The notes below the pieces were generated by a model. That model made no database searches and was not told the DNA's origin. It saw nothing but the letters and a program-made list of their open reading frames with translations. 64,000 nucleotides of DNA from NCBI RefSeq assembly GCF_001423085.1, contig NZ_LMNU01000008.1, forward strand, positions 1-64,000. Direction: 5' to 3'. Source of the DNA: Methylobacterium sp. Leaf125 (lineage in GTDB: Bacteria > Pseudomonadota > Alphaproteobacteria > Rhizobiales > Beijerinckiaceae). This document shows, in pieces, positions 7,833 to 16,104 of the stretch. A program made the position numbers and the translations under genes. How positions within the stretch are numbered: position 1 is the first letter of the stretch; every line of letters begins with the position of its first letter.

Positions 7833-10505
7833 CTATGCGGCGTTGCGCGCAAGCGTCTCGGGCAGCAGCTTGCGGATCTCTGGGATGCACGAGCCGCAAT
7901 TCGTGCCGGCCTTGCAGGCCGCGCCCACCGCCTCGACGGTGCCGGCCCCCGCGGCGATGGCTCCCGTGATGACGTCGAGGCCGACGCCGTGGCAGGCACA
8001 GACGGTGGGCCCGGCCGAGGCGGTCTCGGCCCGGCCCGTCAGGAGGGCGCGTCGCGCCGAGGCCGTGGGCTCCAGCTCCGCGAACAGGGCCTTGGCCTCG
8101 TCCCAGCCCGGGCGGGCCTCGGCGGGGCCGAGGGCCAGGCATGCGACGAGGCGGCCGGCCTCGTAGACGGCGCAGCGGTAGCGTCCGCGGGCGTGGTCGG
8201 CGTATTCGGCGAGCTCGTGGCCCTGGAACAGGCCGCGCATCATCAGCGCCACGGCGCGGGAGCTCTCCTGCGTGGCGAATTGCAGGCCCGAGCCGCCCGC
8301 GATCGTGGCGCGGGCCCACCACCAGCCCTCGGGCAATCCCTGCGCGCCGCGGGTCAGTAGGAAACCGCGGTTGCGATAGGGCACCGGCGCGATGCCGACC
8401 GGGGTCGCCTTCAGCTCGGGCTGGCCCGAGACCGGATCGGGTACGCCGCGCACCAGGGCGCCGACGCGGGCATCCGAGGCGGTGGCGGCGCTCCAATGGA
8501 AGGCGGCGAACAGGTTGCCCGGTCGGACCGCGTCGGTGACCATCGCCTCCAGGGTCGCCGTGCCGTGCGGCGTGCTGAGGCGGGCGAGATCCCCCTCCTT
8601 CAGCCCCAGCGCAGCGGCGTCGTCCGGGTGGATCTCCACGAAGGGCAGCGCACGGTGGGCCGAGAGGCGCGGGCTCTTTCCCGTCCGCGTCATCGTGTGC
8701 CAGTGGTCGCGGACCCGGCCGGTGTTGAGGACGTGGGGGAAGGCCTCGCTCACGCCCTCGGCGAGGGCGGGGGCCTGCACGGCCACGAAGCGGGCGCGCT
8801 TATCGAAGGTGTAGAACTGCCCGTCGGCGAAGAGCCGGGCGCGTGCCTTGCCGCGCTTCGGCAGCGGCCATTGCAGGGGGGCGGTCGTCGCATAGGCCGC
8901 ATCGGCCATGTCGCTGACAGCTCCGAGGTCGAAGTCGCGGGTGCCGTTGTTCTCGAAGGCCGAGAGACCGGCATGCTCGCGGAAGATCGCGGCGGTGCCC
9001 GAATAGGCGAAGGCCTCGCCGTGGCCGAGGCGCTTGGCGACGTCGCAGATGATCTGCCAGTCGGCCCGAGCCTCGCCGGGGGCTTTCAGGAAGCTGCGCT
9101 GGCGCGAGATCCGGCGCTCGGAATTCGTCACCGTGCCGTCTTTCTCGCCCCAGGCCAGGGCCGGGAGCAGCACGGTCCTGCGTCCCGTCGCCCGGGCGCT
9201 GTCGCTGTCGGCCACCGCCTCCGAGACGACGTAGAGGTCGAGGGCCTTCAGGCTCTCGCGGATGCGGTCGGCGCGGGGCATCGACACGATGGGGTTGGTG
9301 CCCATCACCCACAGGGCCTTGATCTTGCCGCGCTCGATGGCCTCGAACAGGGCGACCGCCTTCATGCCCTCGCCCGTGATGATGTTGGGGGCCGACCAGA
9401 AGCGGCGGACCCGGTCCACCTCCTCGGGAGTGAAGTGCATGTGGGCGGCCAGCATGTTGGCCAGTCCGCCGACCTCGCGCCCGCCCATGGCGTTGGGCTG
9501 GCCGGTGAGGGAGAACGGCCCCGCACCGGGCAGGCCGATGCGGCCGGTGGCGAGGTGGCAGTTGATGATCGCGTTGCCCTTGTCGGTGCCCTGCGCCGAC
9601 TGGTTCACCCCCTGCGAGAAGGCGGTGACGACGCGCTTCGTCCGGGCGAAGAGCTCGAAGAACCGGGCCACGTCGGCTTCCGACAGGCCCGTGGCGGCGG
9701 CGGTGGCGGGAATCGTCGGCGCGAGGGCCCGCGCCCGCTCCAGGGCGCCGTCGAAGCCGCTCGTGTGGTCGAGGACGAAGCGGTAATCGAGGGAGCCGGT
9801 GCTGGCGAGGTGCACCAGCAGGCCCGCGAACAGGGCCGTGTCGGTGCCGGCCTTCAGGCCGAGGAAGAGGTCGGCCTCCGCGCCGGTCTGGGTGCGCCGG
9901 GGGTCGATCACCACCAGCTTGGTGCCGCGTTTCGCCCGCGCGTCGATCATGCGGCGGAACAGGATCGGGTGGCACCAGGCGGTGTTCGAGCCCACCAGGA
10001 CGATGAGGTCGGCCTCCTCCAGGTCCTCGTAGCAGCCCGGCACGGTGTCCGAGCCGAAGGCGCGCCGGTGGGCGGCGACCGCGCTCGACATGCACAGGCG
10101 TGAGTTGGTGTCGACGTGCGGCGTGCCGAGGAAGCCCTTCGCGAGCTTGTTGGCGACGTAGTAGTCCTCGGTCAGCAGCTGGCCCGAGAGGTAGAACGCG
10201 ATCGCGTCCGGCCCGTGCTGCTCGGCGATCCGGCGCAGGGACCCCGCCACGGTGCCGAGGGCCGATTCCCAGCTCGCGCGGAGGCCGTCCACCTGCGGGT
10301 GGAGCAGGCGGTTGTCGAGGGAGAGCGTTTCGCCCAGCGCCGAGCCCTTGGAGCAGAGCCGGCCGAAATTGGCCGGGTGGGCGGTGTCGCCCGCGATGGC
10401 CGCGCCCCCCTGCCCGTCCGGCGTGGCGAGCACCCCGCAGCCGACGCCGCAATACGGGCAGGTGGTCTTGACGGGGGCGGCCGGTGCCTGGACGTGCGCG
10501 GTCAT
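7833..10505 (-). CDS. nasA: Assimilatory nitrate reductase catalytic subunit
   Basis: An 890-residue cytoplasmic molybdopterin oxidoreductase reducing nitrate to nitrite. The N-terminal [4Fe-4S] motif is clear (CPYCGVGCGV with the fourth Cys in RLCSKGSAL). The molybdopterin regions follow (NTNSRLCMSSAVAAH-like segment, LTGQPNAMGGREVGGLANML, MGTNPIVSMP) and the dinucleotide-binding C-terminal part contains NTGRVRDHWHTMTRTG. The last 55 residues form a BFD-like [2Fe-2S] module (CACHGVG and CKAGTNCGSCIPEI), as in NasA proteins that accept electrons from a separate flavoprotein. The ATG at 10505 gives MTAHVQAP just before the Fe-S motif. It follows the Fe-S/FNR flavoprotein gene after 158 bp of repeat-bearing DNA. 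Confidence 0.95.
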   Translation of the reverse strand: MTAHVQAPAAPVKTTCPYCGVGCGVLATPDGQGGAAIAGDTAHPANFGRLCSKGSALGETLSLDNRLLHPQVDGLRASWESALGTVAGSLRRIAEQHGPDAIAFYLSGQLLTEDYYVANKLAKGFLGTPHVDTNSRLCMSSAVAAHRRAFGSDTVPGCYEDLEEADLIVLVGSNTAWCHPILFRRMIDARAKRGTKLVVIDPRRTQTGAEADLFLGLKAGTDTALFAGLLVHLASTGSLDYRFVLDHTSGFDGALERARALAPTIPATAAATGLSEADVARFFELFARTKRVVTAFSQGVNQSAQGTDKGNAIINCHLATGRIGLPGAGPFSLTGQPNAMGGREVGGLANMLAAHMHFTPEEVDRVRRFWSAPNIITGEGMKAVALFEAIERGKIKALWVMGTNPIVSMPRADRIRESLKALDLYVVSEAVADSDSARATGRRTVLLPALAWGEKDGTVTNSERRISRQRSFLKAPGEARADWQIICDVAKRLGHGEAFAYSGTAAIFREHAGLSAFENNGTRDFDLGAVSDMADAAYATTAPLQWPLPKRGKARARLFADGQFYTFDKRARFVAVQAPALAEGVSEAFPHVLNTGRVRDHWHTMTRTGKSPRLSAHRALPFVEIHPDDAAALGLKEGDLARLSTPHGTATLEAMVTDAVRPGNLFAAFHWSAATASDARVGALVRGVPDPVSGQPELKATPVGIAPVPYRNRGFLLTRGAQGLPEGWWWARATIAGGSGLQFATQESSRAVALMMRGLFQGHELAEYADHARGRYRCAVYEAGRLVACLALGPAEARPGWDEAKALFAELEPTASARRALLTGRAETASAGPTVCACHGVGLDVITGAIAAGAGTVEAVGAACKAGTNCGSCIPEIRKLLPETLARNAA

Positions 10506-10565
10506 GGCGGAATCCTCGGCGAAGTGCGGGGTCGTGGGTCGGAGCAAGAGTCGGGCCCGGGGCGC

Positions 10566-10589
10566 GGGGCGGGACCTGGGGCGGGACCT
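10566..10589. repeat. Two tandem 12-bp copies in the nasA upstream gap
   Basis: GGGGCGGGACCT occurs twice head to tail in the 158-bp space between the flavoprotein gene and nasA. It is short and GC-rich; I see no promoter-like element associated with it. Confidence 0.6.
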
Positions 10590-10629
10590 GGTCCACCCGC
10601 TCCGTGACCCGTCTCCCGTGCGGAGGACG

Positions 10630-10671
10630 CGCGCCTCAGGGCACGCGCCTCAGGACACGCGCCTCAGTACA
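10630..10671. repeat. Three tandem 14-bp copies overlapping the flavoprotein stop codon
   Basis: CGCGCCTCAGGGCA, CGCGCCTCAGGACA and CGCGCCTCAGTACA follow each other without gaps. The third copy contains the TGA stop (10664-10666) and last codon of the minus-strand flavoprotein gene, so the array extends a duplicated gene end into the gap before nasA. The arrangement matches that at the sco gene near 4.1 kb. Confidence 0.8.
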
Positions 10672-12265
10672 CGTCGGCCTGGTAGCGGCCGGTCTTCTTG
10701 AGGTGGGCGAGGTAGGCCACGGCCTCGTCGGGGTTCTTGCCCCCGAACTGGCCGGCGACGTCGATGATCGCCCGCTCCACGTCCTTGGCCATGCGCTTGG
10801 CGTCGCCGCAGACGTAGAAATGCGCGCCGCCCTCGAGCCACTTCCAGAGTTCCGCGCCGTTCTCGCGCATGCGGTCCTGGACGTAGGTCTTCTCGGTGCC
10901 GTCGCGGGACCAGGCCAGCGACAGGCGGGTGAGCACCTTGCGGTCCTTCAGGGCGTTGAGCTCGTCCTTGTAGAAGAAGTCGGAGGCCTGCTTCTGGTGG
11001 CCGTAGAACAGCCAGTTGCGACCGGGCGCCTGCGTGGCGTCGCGCTCGCGCAGGAAGGCGCGGAACGGTGCGATGCCGGTGCCGGGCCCGACCATGACGA
11101 CGTCCTTCGACAGGTCCTCCGGCAGGGCGAAGCCGTGCGCCTTCTGCAGGTAGACCTTCACCGTCCTGCCCTCGGGGATGCGCTCGCCGAGATGGGTCGA
11201 GGCGACGCCGAGGCGCAGGCGCGAGCGGTGGCTGTAGCGCACCGCGTCGACGGTGAGCGAGACCCGGCCCGGATCGGCCTTCGGCGAGGACGAGATCGAG
11301 TAGAGCCGCGGCTGCAGCTCGTCGAGCGCCTCCAGGAACACCTCCGCGTCGGGGCGCGCCCCGGGGAACTTGTGGAGCGCGCCCAGCACGTCGAGATGGG
11401 CGGCGTCGCCGTCCGGGTCCTCGCCGGCGGCGAGCGCCTGCGCCTTCCGGCGGGCCTCGCCCGAGGTGAGCAGCGAGAGGAGCTGGTAGAGCCCATCCGG
11501 CGCGCCGCCCAGGGCGTAGTCGGTCAGCAGCCGGTCGCGCAGGGTCCTGCCGCCGATCCTGCGCTCGGGCCGGGCGCCGAGCTCGGCGATCACCGCGTCC
11601 ACCAGGGCCGGGGCGTTGGCGGGGAACAGCCCGAGGGAATCGCCGACCGCGTAGTCGATCGGCGTCCCGGTGAGATCGATCTCGACGTGCCAGGTCTCCT
11701 TCTCGCCGCCCGGCGCGTTGAGGCGCGTGCGCGAGACGAAGGTCGCCTCCACGGGGTTCTCCCGGCAGAAGCCGAGGGGGCCGAGCGCGGGGGCCGCCTT
11801 GGGCGCGGCGTCCTCGGCCTTCTTCGGCGCGGCGCCGCCGGCGGCACCGAACTCCTCCTCGAGCTTCTTCAGCATCCGGAGCGTGTCCTTGCCGCCGGGC
11901 TGGCAGAGGTTCAGGCGCTCCTCGTTCCTGAGGAAGATCGCGTTGGCGTAGTCGGCGCAGTTGTAGCCGCACTGGCCGCAATCCTGCTGCGCCATGGCGG
12001 CCATCAGCTTCTGCGCCTCCGGCCGTTCCTTGGCCATCTCCATCCGCTCGGGCAGCGGCAGGGAGGGGTCGTGCCAGGGGGCATCGTCGTTGTCGGCGAG
12101 CGCCGGCCCGCCGGCCGGCGCGTCGCCCGGCGCCAGGGCCGTGGCGCCCTCGACCGCGGGGCCGAGGAGCGCGGCGAAGTAGCCCGAGAGCCAGGCACGC
12201 TGGTCCGGGTCGAAGGGGGCGGTCTCGGGGATGAGGACCAGGGGGGGCGTGACGTGCTCGCTCAT
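10664..12265 (-). CDS. Fe-S/FNR flavoprotein, probable electron donor for nitrate/nitrite reduction (annotated elsewhere as sulfite reductase alpha-like)
   Basis: A 533-residue protein combining a CysJ-like start (DQRAWLSGYFAALLG), an Fe-S domain and a C-terminal ferredoxin-NADP reductase module. There is no flavodoxin domain. Residues 90-126 resemble the RnfB-type 4Fe-4S fold: Cys96, Cys99, Cys103 and Cys121 in CGQCGYNCADYANAI and NLCQPGG. FAD binding is shown by PRLYSISSSP and NADPH binding by VGPGTGIAPFRAFL and FYVCGDAKRMAKDVE. The order NADPH to FAD to 4Fe-4S would let it feed NasA, NirA or both. Its start overlaps the nirA stop by 4 bp, indicating translational coupling. A sulfite-reductase role is possible but the operon argues against it. 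Confidence 0.82.
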   Translation of the reverse strand: MSEHVTPPLVLIPETAPFDPDQRAWLSGYFAALLGPAVEGATALAPGDAPAGGPALADNDDAPWHDPSLPLPERMEMAKERPEAQKLMAAMAQQDCGQCGYNCADYANAIFLRNEERLNLCQPGGKDTLRMLKKLEEEFGAAGGAAPKKAEDAAPKAAPALGPLGFCRENPVEATFVSRTRLNAPGGEKETWHVEIDLTGTPIDYAVGDSLGLFPANAPALVDAVIAELGARPERRIGGRTLRDRLLTDYALGGAPDGLYQLLSLLTSGEARRKAQALAAGEDPDGDAAHLDVLGALHKFPGARPDAEVFLEALDELQPRLYSISSSPKADPGRVSLTVDAVRYSHRSRLRLGVASTHLGERIPEGRTVKVYLQKAHGFALPEDLSKDVVMVGPGTGIAPFRAFLRERDATQAPGRNWLFYGHQKQASDFFYKDELNALKDRKVLTRLSLAWSRDGTEKTYVQDRMRENGAELWKWLEGGAHFYVCGDAKRMAKDVERAIIDVAGQFGGKNPDEAVAYLAHLKKTGRYQADVY

Positions 12266-14049
12266 GCGGCGGCCTTCAGGACGGGTTGCTCTTCGGCGAT
12301 GTTGCGCAGCGACTCGGGGCCGGTGCGGCTGGTGAAGGCCTGGAAGCTCTCGGCGGGGCTCGTCCGCCGGGCGAGGTAGCTGCGCAGCAGCGCCTCGATG
12401 CGGGCCGGGCAATCCTCGGCCTTCACGGCCTTCCAGATCTCGGTGCCGATCTTCGGCGCGTCGCCGAAGCCGCCACCGACGACGATGTCGTAGCCCTCGA
12501 CGGTGTCGCCCTCCTCGGAGACCACGACCTTGGCGCCGATGAGCCCGATGTCGCCGATGTAGTGCTGGGCACAGGAGTGATGGCAGCCGGTGAGGTGGAC
12601 GTTCACCGGCACGTCGAGCTCCGTAAGGTTCGCCTCGATGGTGTCGGCGATGATCAGGGCGTGGCCCTTGGTGTCGGAGGCGGCGAACTTGCAGCCGCGG
12701 CTGCCCGTGCAGGCGACGAGGCCGGCGCGGATGCTGGAGGCCTCCGTGGTGAGCCCGAGGGCGGCGACCCGTGCCCGGACCTCGGCGACCTTGGCATCCG
12801 GGACACCGGAGAACAGGAAGTTCTGCCACACGGTCATGCGGATGGCGCCGTCGCCGCATTCCACCGCGATCTTGGCCAGATCCCGCATCTGGTCGGTGGT
12901 GAGCTTGCCCACGGGCAGGACCACGCCGATCCAGTTGAGACCGGGCTGCACCTGTGCGTGCACGCCCACATGGGCGAAGCGGTCCATCGCCCCGCGCGGG
13001 GCGACGTGGGCGGGATCGACCCGGTCGAGGGTGCGGCCGAGCACCTCCTCGACGGCGGCGAGGTACTTGTCGAAGCCCCAGGCGTCGAGGACGTACTTCA
13101 TCCGGCTCTTGTTGCGGTTGGTCCGGTCACCGTTCTTGATGAAGACCCGCAGGATGGCGTCGGCGACCCGGTTGCAATCCTCCGGCCTGAGGACCACGCC
13201 GGTGTCGCGGGCCAGATCCCGGTGGCCCGAGATGCCGCCCAGCACGAGACGCATCCACACGCCCGGGGCGACGCTCGCCCCCTCCAGCACCCGCACGGCC
13301 TGGAAGCCGATGTCGTTGGTCTCCTCCAGCACCGGCATCACGCCGCCGCCGTCGAAGGCGACGTTGAACTTGCGCGGCAGGCCGAACAGCGAGCGATCGT
13401 TGAGGATGTGGTTGTGCCACGACTTGGCCAGCGGGCGGGTGTCGAGCAGCTCCTGCGCGTCGATGCCGGCCACCGGCGAGCCCGTGACGTTGCGGATGTT
13501 GTCCGCCCCCGCGCCCCGCGCCGTGAGGCCGAGGTCGATGAGCCCGTCGAGGAAGGGCTGGCCGTGCTCGGGCGTGATTTCGCGGACCTGCAGGTTGGCG
13601 CGCGTGGTCACGTGGGCGTAGCCGCCCCCGTGGGCGTCGGCCAGGTCCGCGATGCCGGCGAACTGCCAGTAGTGCAGGATGCCGTTGGGGATGCGCAGGC
13701 GGCACATGTAGGAATTCTGGGCCGGCGCCACCCAGAACAGGCCGTGGTAGCGCCAGCGGAAATTGTCTTCCGGCTTCGGCGCCTTGCCGGTGGCGGCCTC
13801 CGCGATGAGGCGGTTGTGGCCGTCGAAGGGGTTCTCCGCGCGCTTCCACTTCTCCTGCTCGCAGAGCTTGCCCCCGGCCTTGATGGTGGCGTCCTGCGCC
13901 TTGACGTGGATCGCGTCCGGGCCGATGGGCTCGGCCGGCGGGGCGGCGCCCGGTGCGGCGGCGAGGCCGCCGGTCATGCGGGCGGCACTGATCCCGGAGG
14001 CGAAGCCTTCGAGGTAGCGCTTCTGCTCGGCGTTGAATGCGTCAGCCAT
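12262..14049 (-). CDS. nirA: Ferredoxin-type nitrite reductase
   Basis: A 595-residue siroheme/[4Fe-4S] enzyme reducing nitrite to ammonium with six electrons. Two half-repeats of the nitrite/sulfite reductase fold are visible. The first carries the substrate-side segments (GFHVTTRANLQVR-like YAHVTTRANLQVREITPE and NIRNVTGSPVAGID); the second carries the cluster ligands CTGSRGCKF and GCHHSCAQHYIGDIGLIG. The start at 14049 (MADAFNAEQKRYLEGF) matches the normal N-terminus of the family. It belongs to the NirA rather than the NirB type, so it needs an external reductant; the next gene, overlapping by 4 bp, encodes an Fe-S/FNR flavoprotein suited to that. Confidence 0.94.
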   Translation of the reverse strand: MADAFNAEQKRYLEGFASGISAARMTGGLAAAPGAAPPAEPIGPDAIHVKAQDATIKAGGKLCEQEKWKRAENPFDGHNRLIAEAATGKAPKPEDNFRWRYHGLFWVAPAQNSYMCRLRIPNGILHYWQFAGIADLADAHGGGYAHVTTRANLQVREITPEHGQPFLDGLIDLGLTARGAGADNIRNVTGSPVAGIDAQELLDTRPLAKSWHNHILNDRSLFGLPRKFNVAFDGGGVMPVLEETNDIGFQAVRVLEGASVAPGVWMRLVLGGISGHRDLARDTGVVLRPEDCNRVADAILRVFIKNGDRTNRNKSRMKYVLDAWGFDKYLAAVEEVLGRTLDRVDPAHVAPRGAMDRFAHVGVHAQVQPGLNWIGVVLPVGKLTTDQMRDLAKIAVECGDGAIRMTVWQNFLFSGVPDAKVAEVRARVAALGLTTEASSIRAGLVACTGSRGCKFAASDTKGHALIIADTIEANLTELDVPVNVHLTGCHHSCAQHYIGDIGLIGAKVVVSEEGDTVEGYDIVVGGGFGDAPKIGTEIWKAVKAEDCPARIEALLRSYLARRTSPAESFQAFTSRTGPESLRNIAEEQPVLKAAA

Positions 14050-14060
14050 GGGTAGCCTCC

Positions 14061-15281
14061 TCACGCTGCGAGGGGTTGGGATGCGGGCGCGGGGCGCCCG
14101 AACAGGAGGTCGTCGCGGTGCTCGGCGATCGAGGCGCCGGTGCGGATCAGCTCCTTGCACCAGCCCTGCTCGGCGATGTCGCCGACGAAGACTGCCCCGA
14201 GGAGCCGGTCCTCGGCGACGACGAGCTTGCGGTAGAGGCCGAGGCCGGGATCCGACATCAGCACGGTCTCGGCTCCCTCGGGCGCCTCGATCTGGCCGGC
14301 GGAGAACACCGGCAGGCCCGAGACCTTGAGGCTGGTGGAGAGGGCCGTGCCGAGGTAGCTCGCCGCCTCGCCGACGAGGTGGCGGCTCAGGGCCTCGGCC
14401 TGCTCGTAGGCGGGCTCGACGAGGCCGTAGACCTGGCCCCGGTGCTCGGCGCATTCGCCCAGCGCGTAGATGCGGGCATCCGACGCCTGCATCCGGTCGT
14501 CGACCAGGATGCCGCGCGCGGTCTCGATCCCGGCATTCTGGGCCAGCGCCACGTTGGGCCGCACGCCCACCGACAGCACCACGAGGTCGGCCGGCAGCAC
14601 GGTGCCGTCGGACAGGATCAGGCGCTCGACCCGGCCCTCCCCCTCGACCGACGCGGTGTCGGCCTTGAGCAGCACCTTGACCCCGCGCGCCTCCATGGCC
14701 CGCTTCACCAGGCCGGCGGCGGCGTGGTCGAGCTGGCGCTCCATCAGGCGGTCCATGACGTGCAGGAGCGTGGTGTCGACGCCGAGCCGCGCGAGACCGA
14801 CGGCGGCCTCCAGGCCGAGGAGCCCGCCGCCGATCACGATGGCGCGCGCGTGCTCCACCGCCGCCTGGCGGATGGCGGCGACGTCCGCGAGGTCGCGGAA
14901 GGTGAGGACGCCGGGCAGCTCCATGCCGGGCTTCGGCAGCCGGATCGGCAGGGAGCCCACCGCGAGGACGAGCTTGTCGAAGGGCAGGACGTGGGTCTCG
15001 CCCACCATCACGAGGCCGTTCTCACGGTCGATCTCGGTGACCGGCGCGCCGGTGATGAGGCGGATGCCGTGGGCCTCGTACCAGTCGAGGCCGCGGAAGG
15101 CGCAGCCCGCCTCGTCGACCTCGCCTCCCAGCAGGGAGGACAGCAGCACGCGGTTGTAGGCCGCCCGCGGCTCCGCCCCGACGACGCTAACGTCGTACAG
15201 GCCCGGCGCCCGCTCGGTCAGGCGCTCCAGGAAGCGCAACGACGCCATGCCGTTGCCGATGACCACCAAACGCTCCTTCAT
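14061..15281 (-). CDS. NirB-like FAD/NAD(P) oxidoreductase (stand-alone reductase module)
   Basis: A 406-residue pyridine nucleotide-disulfide oxidoreductase resembling only the N-terminal part of NirB or the NasB electron-transfer subunit. FAD and NAD Rossmann motifs are seen at the start (LVVIGNGMASLRFLE), in the middle (AIVIGGGLLGLEAAVGLARLG) and in the second FAD contact (ARIYALGECAEH). There is no BFD cluster or siroheme domain. Placed between the transporter genes and nirA with gaps of 16 and 11 bp, it should carry electrons from NAD(P)H to nitrate or nitrite reduction. How it shares that task with the Fe-S/FNR protein is not evident. Confidence 0.85.
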   Translation of the reverse strand: MKERLVVIGNGMASLRFLERLTERAPGLYDVSVVGAEPRAAYNRVLLSSLLGGEVDEAGCAFRGLDWYEAHGIRLITGAPVTEIDRENGLVMVGETHVLPFDKLVLAVGSLPIRLPKPGMELPGVLTFRDLADVAAIRQAAVEHARAIVIGGGLLGLEAAVGLARLGVDTTLLHVMDRLMERQLDHAAAGLVKRAMEARGVKVLLKADTASVEGEGRVERLILSDGTVLPADLVVLSVGVRPNVALAQNAGIETARGILVDDRMQASDARIYALGECAEHRGQVYGLVEPAYEQAEALSRHLVGEAASYLGTALSTSLKVSGLPVFSAGQIEAPEGAETVLMSDPGLGLYRKLVVAEDRLLGAVFVGDIAEQGWCKELIRTGASIAEHRDDLLFGRPAPASQPLAA

Positions 15282-15297
15282 CGCCAGAGCCCGTTCC

Positions 15298-16092
15298 TCA
15301 GGCCGCGATGGCGGGCTTGGCGTGGCGCGCGTAGAGGAATTCGAGCACCTCGGCGCGGGCATGCGTGTAGGTCGCGTCCTCCACCAGATCGAGGCGGCGG
15401 CGCGGCCGCTCCAGGTCGACCCTCAGGATCTCGCCCACGGTGGCCGAGGGGCCGTTGGTCATCATCACGATGCGGTCGGAGAGGAGCACCGCCTCGTCGA
15501 CGTCGTGGGTGATCATGATCACGGCGTTCTTCAGCCGGGCATGGATGTCCATCAGCGAGTCCTGGAGATGGGCGCGGGTGAGCGCGTCCAGGGCCCCGAA
15601 GGGCTCGTCGAGGAGCAGCACCTTCGGCTCCATCGCCAGGGCGCGCGCGATGCCGACGCGCTGCTTCATGCCGCCCGAGATCTCGCTCGGGCGCCGGTCG
15701 GCGGCGTGGGTCATGTTCACGAGCGACAGGTTGTGGTCGATCCAGGCGTTGCGCTCGGCCTTCGACTTCTTGCCCTTGAAGACCTTGTCGACGGCGAGCG
15801 CCACGTTCTCGCGCACGGTGAGCCAGGGCAGCAGCGAGTGGTTCTGGAACACCACGGCCCGGTCGGGGCCGGGGCTGTTCACCTCCTTGCCTTCGAGGAG
15901 GACGCCGCCGGTGGAGGCCTTGAGCAGGCCGGCCACGATGTTGAGCACCGTCGACTTGCCGCAGCCCGAATGCCCGATCAGCGAGACGAACTCGCCCTTG
16001 TCGATCTTCACGCTAACGTCGCGCAGGACCTCGTTGGTGCGGCCCGCGCGGGTGAAGCTGATGCCGACGTTCTCGATGCTGAGATAGCTCAT
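15298..16092 (-). CDS. nrtD: Nitrate ABC transporter ATP-binding protein
   Basis: A 264-residue ATPase of the nitrate/sulfonate/taurine group. Walker A is IGHSGCGKSTVL, the signature motif is SGGMKQRVGIARAL, Walker B is VLLLDEPFGALD and the switch His is in MITHDVDEA. It powers nitrate uptake with the NrtB permease, whose gene ends 12 bp upstream. Unlike cyanobacterial NrtC there is no fused substrate-binding domain. Confidence 0.93.
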   Translation of the reverse strand: MSYLSIENVGISFTRAGRTNEVLRDVSVKIDKGEFVSLIGHSGCGKSTVLNIVAGLLKASTGGVLLEGKEVNSPGPDRAVVFQNHSLLPWLTVRENVALAVDKVFKGKKSKAERNAWIDHNLSLVNMTHAADRRPSEISGGMKQRVGIARALAMEPKVLLLDEPFGALDALTRAHLQDSLMDIHARLKNAVIMITHDVDEAVLLSDRIVMMTNGPSATVGEILRVDLERPRRRLDLVEDATYTHARAEVLEFLYARHAKPAIAA

Positions 16093-16104
16093 GGGAATCC
16101 CTCC

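Noticed and set aside
10664..12265. Reading this gene as an ordinary sulfite reductase alpha subunit (cysJ)
   Set aside because: No flavodoxin domain, no cysI neighbour, and it is translationally coupled to nirA in a nitrate operon.
12286..14055. Plus-strand frame across nirA
   Set aside because: Antisense to NirA, whose siroheme and cluster motifs are unmistakable.
14061..15281. Reading this gene as nirB
   Set aside because: Only the FAD/NAD module is present; the BFD and siroheme domains of NirB are missing, and nirA supplies nitrite reduction.
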